A stretch of 36,728 nucleotides of DNA from Pseudomonadota bacterium (GTDB lineage: Bacteria; Desulfobacterota; Syntrophorhabdia; Syntrophorhabdales; Syntrophorhabdaceae): positions 1 to 36,728 of the forward strand of contig JAPLKC010000087.1 in assembly GCA_026388255.1 (NCBI GenBank). Direction: 5' to 3'. Position numbers and translations under genes: made by a program. Positions 9,833-17,238 of this stretch are shown piece by piece. The stretch's first letter is position 1, and the number at the start of each line of letters is the position of its first letter. The notes beneath the pieces are model-generated. The model ran no database searches, was not told the DNA's origin, and saw only the letters and a program-made list of their open reading frames with translations.

Positions 9833-9906
9833 AGGGGTCAAATCTTTATTCTTGACATATACACAATGCTTACAACATTAATGTCAAGAATAAAGATTTG
9901 ACCCCT
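9833..9906. repeat. perfect 26-bp inverted repeat (REP-like hairpin)
   Basis: Arms 9833-9858 and 9881-9906 are perfect reverse complements separated by 22 bases. The arm begins AGGGGTCAAATC and ends CTTGACAT. Its GGGGTCA...TTGACA pattern resembles repeats that accompany REP-associated (Y1, RAYT) transposases. No transposase is nearby. It lies between rimO and lysS, only 18 bases upstream of the lysS start, so a transcript from rimO would form a strong hairpin just before the lysS ribosome-binding site. Confidence 0.85.
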
Positions 9907-9933
9907 TATTCTTGTTCCTGCCGTTGGCGGGCT

Positions 9934-11202
9934 TTACACCTCTACTATAACATCATAATCGAGGGTTTTCACTATTTTACCTTCTCTTATCTCCCCGATA
10001 TTGCATGTCCCCTTAATAAAAACCATGCCATCTATGTCAGGCGCCTGGGTCAGGAGCCTTCCTGCCATATATCCCCCTTCTTTTCCCTCGACGATTACCT
10101 TCATATTTTTTCCGATAAGACTTCTCAGCCTTTCCTTTGAAATATCCTTTTGCAAGGCAATGATTGTATTGTGTCTTTCCTGTTTAACCCCTTTTTTGAT
10201 GTGTCCTTTCAATTTTGAAGCCACTGTGCCTTCTTCCTTAGAATACATAAAGGCGCCGAGCATATCGAACTCCCATGTTTTTATAAAATCACAGAGATTT
10301 GAAAACTCATCCTGTGTTTCTCCCGGAAAGCCAACAATCACAGTAGTTCTCAATAAGGCATCAGGGATATCCTCTCTTATATTTCCAAAGAGCCTTGCAA
10401 GGTATCGTTTATCATAGCCCCTGCCCATGAGGTTGAGGATGTTGTCTTCCGAATGCTGGATGGGTATATCCATATATTTGATAATCCTGTCTTCATTGCC
10501 TATGAGGTCTATTAAATCTTTATTTATTCCTTTGGGATGCATATAAAGGAGTCTTAGAAAGTAATCCCCCTTTATCTTAAGCAGGTAAGACAGCAACCTA
10601 CGGAGATTCAGGCCGTCATATTTCCCGTAGGAGGTAATATCCTGCCCGATTATGTTTATTTCCTTGAAGCCTTCTGCCAGAAGCCATTCAAGTTCCTCCC
10701 TGATGCTTCCCATGCTTCTGCTTCGCAAACCTCCCCGTATATTTGGCACAGTGCAATAACTGCACCTGTTGTCGCAACCTTCCTGAATTTTCAAGTATGC
10801 TGTAGGTTTGGCTGTTAGAACTTTCCTTGGAAAACTCTCTGAAAAATTACCCTGCCGCTGAAAGAATCCTTTCTTATCTATCAGCGTCCCGATTTCATCA
10901 TAGAAGTTCCTGCCTACAAAAAGGTCTACTTCCGGAAGCAATTCCCGTAATTTTTCCCCGTAACGCTCGACAAGACAGCCTGTCACTACCAGCCTTTTCT
11001 TCTTGCCCTCACGGTTAATAGTTTCTTCAAGGATTGTTTCAATGGATTCCTTTGCTGCATCTGTAATAAATGCACAGGTATTGATAATGACCGTATCGCA
11101 CTGATCCGAAAGTATATCCCCTCTTTTTTCAAGACTTGCTGTAATATATTCCGATTCGACGAGGTTCTTCGGACAACCAAGACTGACGATTTTAAACCGC
11201 AC
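9934..11202 (-). CDS. rimO: ribosomal protein uS12 methylthiotransferase RimO
   Basis: A 422-residue radical-SAM enzyme that methylthiolates an aspartate of ribosomal protein S12. The N-terminal UPF0004 domain carries the three cluster-binding cysteines C10 (SLGCPKNLVESE), C43 (INTCAF) and C76 (VTGC). The radical-SAM motif is C143-x3-C147-x2-C150 in EGCDNRCSYCTVP. A C-terminal TRAM-like domain follows from about 365. SLGCPKNLVESE separates RimO from the tRNA-modifying MiaB. The ATG at 11202 is followed directly by the conserved start of the family. It reads on the minus strand between pfk and lysS. Confidence 0.95.
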   Translation of the reverse strand: MRFKIVSLGCPKNLVESEYITASLEKRGDILSDQCDTVIINTCAFITDAAKESIETILEETINREGKKKRLVVTGCLVERYGEKLRELLPEVDLFVGRNFYDEIGTLIDKKGFFQRQGNFSESFPRKVLTAKPTAYLKIQEGCDNRCSYCTVPNIRGGLRSRSMGSIREELEWLLAEGFKEINIIGQDITSYGKYDGLNLRRLLSYLLKIKGDYFLRLLYMHPKGINKDLIDLIGNEDRIIKYMDIPIQHSEDNILNLMGRGYDKRYLARLFGNIREDIPDALLRTTVIVGFPGETQDEFSNLCDFIKTWEFDMLGAFMYSKEEGTVASKLKGHIKKGVKQERHNTIIALQKDISKERLRSLIGKNMKVIVEGKEGGYMAGRLLTQAPDIDGMVFIKGTCNIGEIREGKIVKTLDYDVIVEV

Positions 11203-11320
11203 TATGTAATTTTCTCCTTTTTTATGTCTTTAAATCTACAATAATTTGAACATGAAGTAAATCGGCAAGGAATTTTGATCTATTATGCTTTTAGCGGCTG
11301 CCAAAGTCCTTAAAATATAT

Positions 11321-12427
11321 TTACAGTATCATCGATCTGCGTCCGTTATATCTTTCAATATCATAAAATTTATCAACATCAACAAGCTTCAGTTTGTTGA
11401 TAATCTCTTTCATGGGAACGCTTGTAATTTGGCCCCGTAAAAGGCTTACCATGCGTCCGAAATCCTCGTTGATTAACATATCGACAGCGGCAATGCCAAA
11501 CCGCCTTGCCATTAAACGATCATGTGACGAGGGCGTTCCTCCGCGCTGTAAGTAACTTAAGGCGATTGGGCGTGATACGAATCCTGTCTTTTTTTCTATT
11601 TCATCGGAAACATAATTTGCTATGCCTCCAAGCGAGGGGTGTCCGAATTCATCTATCTTGCCATCTCTAAGAAATTCATGCTCCCCTGAAGGCGATGCGC
11701 CTTCGGAAACGACAATAATTGAATAGTTTATTTCCCGTCCTCTTCGTTCACTGAGAAGTTCACATACCCGGTTCATATCAAAAAGATGTTCCGGTATTAA
11801 AATAATATATGCACCACTGCATTCGCCTCCATGCAAAGCGAGCCATCCTGCATGACGTCCCATTGTTTCAACAACAAAAATACGGCCGTGAGAACCTGCT
11901 GTGGTTCTCAGCCGGTCTATTTCCTCCATAATCACATTAACAGCAGTATCAAAACCGAGGGAATAGTCGGTTCCTGTAAGATCGTTGTCAATGGTCTTGG
12001 GTATGCCTATTGTCTTGATGCCTGCTTTGTACAATTTATAGGCTACTCCAAGCGTATCTTCTCCGCCGATTGCAACAACCGCGTCTATCCCGAGTTTTTT
12101 AATATTATCTATTACCTTTTCAGAATTATCATTTTTTGGATTAAAGGGGTTTGTGCGCGAGGTGCCGAGATTTGTTCCCCCATACCGGTCCCATGTTCGA
12201 ACAGTCTCTTCGTCAAGATGTTTAAGGTGTCGTTCGCAGCTTTTAGGATCATCGGGATCAACCTCTACCAGTCCCTTCCAACCGTTAGTGATACCGATAA
12301 CGTCAAAAGAAACTGATCGCTTCTCAACGAGTTTTGGATCAAGGGCACTTTTTGTTACCCATTTGACTGCACCATTCAGGCCGGGGCAATCTCCTCCACC
12401 TGTTAAAACAGCTATTTTCAGTTTCAC
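11321..12427 (-). CDS. pfp: 6-phosphofructokinase, probably pyrophosphate-dependent
   Basis: A phosphofructokinase of 368 residues when started at the GTG at 12427, which follows a GGGGGAAGGG ribosome-binding stretch and opens directly into the family start KIAVLTGGGDCPGLN. A longer ATG start at 12499 would add 24 unconserved residues. The donor-site motif is GGEDT (121-125) and the catalytic motif PKTIDND (143-149). E. coli ATP-PFK has Gly at the positions taken here by D124 and K144; Asp and Lys there are the signature of pyrophosphate-dependent enzymes. MGRHAGW for sugar-phosphate binding is also present. The enzyme would thus be reversible and use PPi. Family certain; donor inferred from two residues. 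Confidence 0.9.
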   Translation of the reverse strand: MKLKIAVLTGGGDCPGLNGAVKWVTKSALDPKLVEKRSVSFDVIGITNGWKGLVEVDPDDPKSCERHLKHLDEETVRTWDRYGGTNLGTSRTNPFNPKNDNSEKVIDNIKKLGIDAVVAIGGEDTLGVAYKLYKAGIKTIGIPKTIDNDLTGTDYSLGFDTAVNVIMEEIDRLRTTAGSHGRIFVVETMGRHAGWLALHGGECSGAYIILIPEHLFDMNRVCELLSERRGREINYSIIVVSEGASPSGEHEFLRDGKIDEFGHPSLGGIANYVSDEIEKKTGFVSRPIALSYLQRGGTPSSHDRLMARRFGIAAVDMLINEDFGRMVSLLRGQITSVPMKEIINKLKLVDVDKFYDIERYNGRRSMIL

Positions 12428-12613
12428 AATCCCTTCCCCCTTTAATTCGGAAAAGTTTCTATTACAATTGGAATGAAGTAAATAAACATTAATATTCATA
12501 TTGCCACGTCAATCAAGGTGTGTCAATGAAAATAAGGTTGCAAAAAAGAGGGATTTATATTATTAGTTTCCTGCAAAGATTATATGCATAAATTGATTTA
12601 AAGGAAGATTATC

Positions 12614-13879
12614 TTGAAATCACCGGCAAAAAAAATCTATTTACCAATATTTTTATATCTCTTCATATCAAGTTGTCTTATCTTTTTTTCTTTTTTTCCA
12701 TCTGCTGCAAATGTGATTGAAAGTGATGAAGATGAGGTTGAAGAAGTAAATATAGAAGATTCTATTGAATTTGAATCCCCATCGGAGTTGCGCGAAATCA
12801 TCAATTTTAATATCTTTGCCGATATATCCAGAGCAAAAGAAATGCTTGAAAATATGACCTGCGGTTTTAAGGTTGTAAAAATGACAAAAACTGAGAAAGT
12901 AAAAAAACCGATAAAAGGAAAAAAACCAAAAAAGAGGCTTAAAGGAAAAAAGGGGAAAACAATAACAAAGGTCAGAAAAGATAGAAGCAACGAATTAGGT
13001 GATTTTACTATTCTCCTTGCTATTGAGAACCTGAAAAACAGAGACATCCAGGTTGTCAGGATTCATCCAAAGTTCGGTGCCAGATCGGAAGGTGTTGTTA
13101 TCGAACCGGGCAAATCAAATGGCGTCAATACGAAATTTACCATCGTATATCCGGAACATCATATAGTGCTGGCCCTTAAAAGACCGGTACGCCATGGCAC
13201 AACCTTCAAAGAAGTTGTTTATACCCCTTATTCTGAAAGTCTTGATATCCCTGATGTGAGAAAAGCAGGCCTGGATTATTTGAAAAACGTCCTTAGCAAG
13301 GCGAAGAACAATCTCATCGAAAGAGGTGTGAGACCTTTGTCTGGCAACGAGTTTATTGCAGATGATGTCTCCCTTACGCTGGCAATTATTGAACATATAG
13401 ACCCACAAAAATTCGAAAGCGGAAGATATACAACGGAAAGGCTTATCCATGAAACGCTTGTAATAATGGGGACAAACAAGCAGAGCGCTTACCGTTACTC
13501 GGCGTCAAAGGCTGGAGCAAGAGGACTCTTTCAGTTTATCCCCGATACATACAAGAGAATTGCACGCCTGTATCCCCGCGCAGGTCTGGAAAATGATTTT
13601 ATTCATGGCATGGAAGATCATGAAAATGCTGCAAAGGCCTCTTTTCTACTTTTTGATGCCGACATGCGTGCGCTTAACAATGGAAGAAAAGATCAAATTA
13701 TGAATGACCCACATGCTTTGGGGAGGTTCCTTGCCTCTGCATATAACTGTGGTGCCGGAAGGACAAAAGGGGCTATAGACAGATACAGAGGAAACTGGTG
13801 TTCAGGCGTGCCTGCAGAAACACAGATTTACCTTAAAAAGTATGATGCAGTTTGGGAATGGCTCCACCGTCAACCATAG
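12614..13879 (+). CDS. exported transglycosylase-like (SLT-fold) protein
   Basis: A 421-residue protein with an N-terminal export signal (about 8-32), an acidic segment (36-54), a strongly basic stretch (91-123, many Lys/Arg, KGKKPKKRLKGKKGK), a middle domain without a recognised family, and a C-terminal region (~250-421) resembling the lytic transglycosylase fold: SASKAGARGLFQFIPDTY and LASAYNCGAGRTKGA match the family's S-x-AGA-x-GLMQ and AYN-G motifs. The Glu that normally sits nine residues before the AGA-type Ser is Lys289 here, so catalysis is uncertain. The start is TTG with an AAGGAAG site 6 bases upstream. It ends 10 bases from the convergent HAD gene. Confidence 0.75.
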   Translation: MKSPAKKIYLPIFLYLFISSCLIFFSFFPSAANVIESDEDEVEEVNIEDSIEFESPSELREIINFNIFADISRAKEMLENMTCGFKVVKMTKTEKVKKPIKGKKPKKRLKGKKGKTITKVRKDRSNELGDFTILLAIENLKNRDIQVVRIHPKFGARSEGVVIEPGKSNGVNTKFTIVYPEHHIVLALKRPVRHGTTFKEVVYTPYSESLDIPDVRKAGLDYLKNVLSKAKNNLIERGVRPLSGNEFIADDVSLTLAIIEHIDPQKFESGRYTTERLIHETLVIMGTNKQSAYRYSASKAGARGLFQFIPDTYKRIARLYPRAGLENDFIHGMEDHENAAKASFLLFDADMRALNNGRKDQIMNDPHALGRFLASAYNCGAGRTKGAIDRYRGNWCSGVPAETQIYLKKYDAVWEWLHRQP

Positions 13880-13889
13880 ACATTAACTA

Positions 13890-14555
13890 TCACACGGCGC
13901 GAAGAAGCTCATCATAGCCTTTAATCACATAATCCGGCTTTGCCGCCAGAATATCTTCCTTTATATTTTCTCCTTCTGTAATGATTATAACCCGAAGACC
14001 TGCATTTCTTGCAGCATTGACATCGTCCAGGCTGTCGCCCATGAAAATGCTGGTATCCTTCTTTGCTCCCAAACGTTCTATGGCCATGTTTAACCCATCG
14101 GGATTGGGTTTGAGATTCAGGACATCATTACGGCTCAGGGTAATATCGAAAAATCCTTCCAGACCAAGTTTCGACAAAGCCTTTATGAGGGTCTTGCCCC
14201 CTACGTTGCTTACAAGGCCGGTATGGACCCCCTTTGCCTTGATCGCATGAAGGAAATCCTTTGCGCCAGGTCGCAGTGCCCAACGCGTCAGAGCATCCTC
14301 ATCGTATCGGTCATAGACGCAGCCGATCTTCTCCCGAACCTGATCCGGCTGTAATCCTATTTCAACCGCCATCTGCATGGCCTCTGACAACAGGGTGGAA
14401 TATCTTCTGCTGAGAATCTGGTTTTTAGCGAAACCTATATCCCAGAGCATTTTTAGGGTCTCTTCAACTGCCTTGGAAAGTTGCCATTGAAAGTCGACCA
14501 AGGTTCCTTCATAATCAAAAAGCATTGTATTAATATTGTCTAAACGTATTTCCAT
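13890..14555 (-). CDS. HAD-superfamily hydrolase (IA-like phosphatase)
   Basis: A 221-residue HAD hydrolase, probably a small-molecule phosphatase such as phosphoglycolate phosphatase. Motif I is LFDYEGTLVDF with nucleophile D14; the second acid, usually Asp, is E16. Motif II is the Ser in LVSNVGG, motif III the Lys in LKPNPDG, and motif IV GDSLDD. A helical cap lies between motifs I and II (about 25-95). It is divergent from the Memo gene, sharing a 177-base intergenic region, and convergent with the transglycosylase-like gene. The substrate cannot be told from sequence. Confidence 0.85.
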   Translation of the reverse strand: MEIRLDNINTMLFDYEGTLVDFQWQLSKAVEETLKMLWDIGFAKNQILSRRYSTLLSEAMQMAVEIGLQPDQVREKIGCVYDRYDEDALTRWALRPGAKDFLHAIKAKGVHTGLVSNVGGKTLIKALSKLGLEGFFDITLSRNDVLNLKPNPDGLNMAIERLGAKKDTSIFMGDSLDDVNAARNAGLRVIIITEGENIKEDILAAKPDYVIKGYDELLRAV

Positions 14556-14697
14556 GGTTTGTCACACCCCTTTATAAATATTTCTTTGCCGTAATATCAA
14601 TTTCCGCAATGATTGCTTTGATCCGGCACACTTTTTTTGCCGGAAGCATCCCGGCCCTGTTTACAGGCTTCGCAATTATTATAACAACTTTAGCTTG

Positions 14698-14733
14698 TTT
14701 ACACCAAGTAAAAATGTGATATAATTAGCAATA
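14698..14733 (+). promoter_or_regulatory. extended -10 promoter, possibly giving a leaderless Memo mRNA
   Basis: TTTACA (14698-14703), a 16-base spacer, then TGATATAAT containing an extended -10 (TATAAT at 14720-14725). The ATG of the Memo gene begins 8 bases after the hexamer, where transcription would be expected to start. No Shine-Dalgarno fits in between. Confidence 0.6.
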
Positions 14734-15584
14734 TGGGATATATCAGAGAACCGGCAGTGAGCGGTATGTTCTATCCGGGCAATCCGGAAGTTCTTAGACA
14801 TGATATAGCAAAATACTTAGAAAATGCAACCTTTGATGCTGTTGAGGGAGATGTTGTCGGCATGATTTCTCCCCATGCAGGGTATGCTTATTCCGGTCCG
14901 GTGGCTGCTTACGGTTATAAGTCCTTACTTGACAAGGCGTATGATATTGTAATTGTAATAGCACCGAGTCATAGGGCGCATTTTGAAGGGGTTGCAATAC
15001 AGAATAAGGGCGGTTACAGAACTCCCCTTGGAATAGTAGACATAGACGAGGACATATCTGAGGAAATTTTAAAAGAGGGTAGTGCAGTCAATATCAATCT
15101 AAAAGCACACACAGGTGAGCATTCCCTTGAAGTACATCTTCCCTTTCTGCAGGTTGTTCTCAAATCATTCATGCTTGTTCCACTTGTAATGGGAACACAG
15201 GATTTGTCGATTTGCGAGGAATTGTCCCGATGCCTTTATGAAGTCATAAAAAAGAGCGGCAAGCGGGTCTTAATAGTAGGAAGTTCTGACCTTTCCCACT
15301 ATTATTCATATGACAAGGCAGTAAACATTGATAATATTATTGTGGAACATCTTGAAAAATTTGATATAAAAGGTCTGGCAGAGGATTTTAATCGGAATAA
15401 ATGCGAAGCATGCGGCTTCGGTACCATGATTACAACTATGACGGTGGCTGAAAGGTGCGGTGCAACGGGTTCAAGGGTTTTAAAATATGCAAATTCAGGG
15501 GATGTATCCGGTGATAAAAGCGGGGTTGTAGGTTATGTATCCGGCGTATTCTATAAGCCTTTTGAAAATAAGGAGCAGTCTTAA
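14733..15584 (+). CDS. amrB: AmmeMemoRadiSam system protein B (Memo family)
   Basis: A 283-residue Memo-family protein, a fold related to class III extradiol dioxygenases. Conserved residues appear in MISPHAGYAYSGP (residues ~43-56), PSHRAHFEGVAI (~78-89), HTGEHSLEVHLPFLQ (~125-140) and SSDLSHYY (~187-194). Length fits the family. The AMMECR1 gene starts at the very next base after its stop, the standard A/B pairing of the AmmeMemoRadiSam system, which normally also includes a radical-SAM enzyme. That third gene is not next to it. The protein's reaction is unknown. Confidence 0.92.
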   Translation: MGYIREPAVSGMFYPGNPEVLRHDIAKYLENATFDAVEGDVVGMISPHAGYAYSGPVAAYGYKSLLDKAYDIVIVIAPSHRAHFEGVAIQNKGGYRTPLGIVDIDEDISEEILKEGSAVNINLKAHTGEHSLEVHLPFLQVVLKSFMLVPLVMGTQDLSICEELSRCLYEVIKKSGKRVLIVGSSDLSHYYSYDKAVNIDNIIVEHLEKFDIKGLAEDFNRNKCEACGFGTMITTMTVAERCGATGSRVLKYANSGDVSGDKSGVVGYVSGVFYKPFENKEQS

Positions 15585-16118
15585 TTGAGTATTTCTGAAG
15601 AAGAAAAGGCAGACCTTAAAAGGCTTGCGAGAAATGCAATAGAAGCTGTTTTATTCGGGAAGCAGGGCGAGGCCGCACATATCTCGGAAAGATTAAAGGA
15701 AAAAGGCGGCGCATTTGTTACAATTAAAAAGAAAGGCGATTTAAGAGGATGTATTGGATACATACATGCTACGTTGCCGATCTGTGATACTGTTAGAGAA
15801 GCAGCAATACAGGCAGCATTTCATGATCCGAGGTTTGACCCTGTTGATTTAAAAGAATGGAAGGATATCGATATAGAAATTTCTGTCTTAACCCCGATGA
15901 AGAAGATAGAAGATACAGCAGAGATAGAAGTTGGCATACATGGTTTATATATCCAAAAAGGATATCATTCGGGGCTTCTGCTCCCCCAGGTAGCTACAGA
16001 ACATAACTGGGACAGGATGACCTTTCTTGAGCATACGTGTTATAAAGCAGGTCTTCAAAAGGATGCCTGGAAATCCAAAGATACGTATATACATATCTTT
16101 TCAGCAGATGTTTTCTGA
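15585..16118 (+). CDS. amrA: AmmeMemoRadiSam system protein A (AMMECR1 domain)
   Basis: A 177-residue AMMECR1-domain protein. The conserved core LRGCIGYIHA lies at about residues 49-58, followed by AAFHDPRFDPV and the VLTPMKKIE segment. It begins with TTG immediately after the TAA of the Memo gene (no gap), so it is read by re-initiation after that gene. Biochemical function is not established. The absence of the radical-SAM partner nearby is noted in the findings. Confidence 0.9.
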   Translation: MSISEEEKADLKRLARNAIEAVLFGKQGEAAHISERLKEKGGAFVTIKKKGDLRGCIGYIHATLPICDTVREAAIQAAFHDPRFDPVDLKEWKDIDIEISVLTPMKKIEDTAEIEVGIHGLYIQKGYHSGLLLPQVATEHNWDRMTFLEHTCYKAGLQKDAWKSKDTYIHIFSADVF

Positions 16119-16200
16119 TATAAGGTATTATAAAGGTTATCGTGAAAAGTTATGGACAGTATATGAAGATGAGCATGTTAAATTGTGATATATGGAAATA

Positions 16201-16302
16201 GCTCACACAGTGAGCGAGAAGGGGTGGCTCCGACAGCTTCGCTGGTGGAGGGGGCGACCCACCTCCGCTAACGCTGCGGAGGACAGGCGCAAGCCCCATT
16301 AA
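16201..16302. other. GC-rich multi-hairpin intergenic segment
   Basis: This ~100-base stretch is much richer in G+C than its surroundings and folds into successive small stems: GCTCAC-ACA-GTGAGC at 16201-16215, CAGC-TTC-GCTG near 16234, GGTGG...CCACC around 16245-16264, and CCTCCGC...GCGGAGG near 16262-16282. It encodes no convincing protein. It may be a dispersed repeat or a structured leader of the DUF1858 gene. Confidence 0.4.
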
Positions 16303-16319
16303 TTGTAAGGAGTATTAAA

Positions 16320-16520
16320 ATGATTGAGAAAAATATGTCTATTGACGATGTTGTAAAAAAGTATCCTGAGACAATCAGGGTGTTTGAACAGCATGGACTT
16401 GGTTGTATCGGGTGCCAGGCTGCTCTTTTCGAGAACATAGAGCAAGGGGCCGAGATCCATGGGATTGATGTAAGGGTGCTGATCAACGACCTTAATAAAG
16501 CACTATTAAAAAACCTATAA
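16320..16520 (+). CDS. DUF1858 domain protein
   Basis: A 66-residue protein that is all DUF1858: helix-forming MSIDDVVKKYPETIRVFEQHG, then the CIGCQ motif (Cys-x-x-Cys at about residues 29-32) and a second helical part. Such small CxxC proteins occur in anaerobes, alone or fused to hybrid-cluster and redox proteins, and may bind metal or form a disulfide. The ATG has a TAAGGAG site 7 bases upstream. It lies between the AMMECR1 gene and the molybdenum-maturation operon; a functional link to either is unproven. Confidence 0.85.
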   Translation: MIEKNMSIDDVVKKYPETIRVFEQHGLGCIGCQAALFENIEQGAEIHGIDVRVLINDLNKALLKNL

Positions 16521-16614
16521 CAGACAGGCAGCTTTCAGCCGTCAATTTTCACCAAATTATTAATAATTGTTTTGGTATGTTTTCAAGCTGGTAGCTGTTG
16601 GTTCATGGCAGAAC

Positions 16615-17238
16615 ATGCAAAAAATATATACGGTAATATTAGCTGCCGGCACCTCAAGCAGGCTTGGTTTTAATAAGCTTACAGTAAAAATAGACGGTCA
16701 GTCGGTAATCACCAGGGCCGTTGAGTCCTTCTGCGTAGAAGGTATTGAAAAGATATTTGTTGTTACAAATCCTGAAAGCCTTGAAATTAAAAAAGACCTT
16801 GAAGACTTTTTTCTATCCCGTTCTATGCCCGTTGTTCTTGTGAACAATCCTTATTACAGGGATGGTATGTCCTCATCAGTAAAAGCTGCGCTTCCATTTA
16901 TCGAGGACGCTGATAGCGTCTTTTTTCATCTTGGCGACAAGCCTTTTATAAAAAGGGAAACAATAAGCAGTATGCTGGACATGTATTTGAGAGACGGTGT
17001 CCGTATGCTTATTCCTGAATATAAAAACAAAAAGGGACATCCTGTAATGATGAAAATCAAGCTTTACCTTGAGGAAATGAAGGTATTAACAGGGGACAGA
17101 GGCTTGAGGGAAATCATAGATAAACATATGGAAGATGTGGTACTTATAAAGGGTGATGAGGGAAGTGTTTTTGACATAGATACTGTTGAAACAATAAATC
17201 TCTTAAAGGAAAGAGGATACAGAATTGAAAAAGGTTAA
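16615..17238 (+). CDS. mocA: MocA-like molybdenum cofactor nucleotidyltransferase
   Basis: A 207-residue NTP-transferase. The nucleotide-binding motif VILAAGTSSRLG is at residues ~7-18, and FHLGDKPFI (~104-112) and KKGHPVMM carry the typical downstream motifs of the MobA/MocA group, which add a nucleotide (CMP for MocA) to molybdopterin. The ATG at 16615 was chosen because the family motif begins seven residues later; a TTG at 16567 would add 16 unlike residues. No strong ribosome-binding site precedes it. Its end overlaps the MoeA-like gene by 14 bases. With YqeB and XdhC downstream, its job is probably cofactor maturation for a molybdenum hydroxylase. CMP rather than GMP specificity is inferred. 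Confidence 0.82.
   Translation: MQKIYTVILAAGTSSRLGFNKLTVKIDGQSVITRAVESFCVEGIEKIFVVTNPESLEIKKDLEDFFLSRSMPVVLVNNPYYRDGMSSSVKAALPFIEDADSVFFHLGDKPFIKRETISSMLDMYLRDGVRMLIPEYKNKKGHPVMMKIKLYLEEMKVLTGDRGLREIIDKHMEDVVLIKGDEGSVFDIDTVETINLLKERGYRIEKG

Noticed and set aside
14623-14643. CCGGCA...TGCCGG hairpin between the HAD and Memo genes
   Set aside because: Lies upstream of both divergent genes, so a terminator role makes no sense; may be chance.
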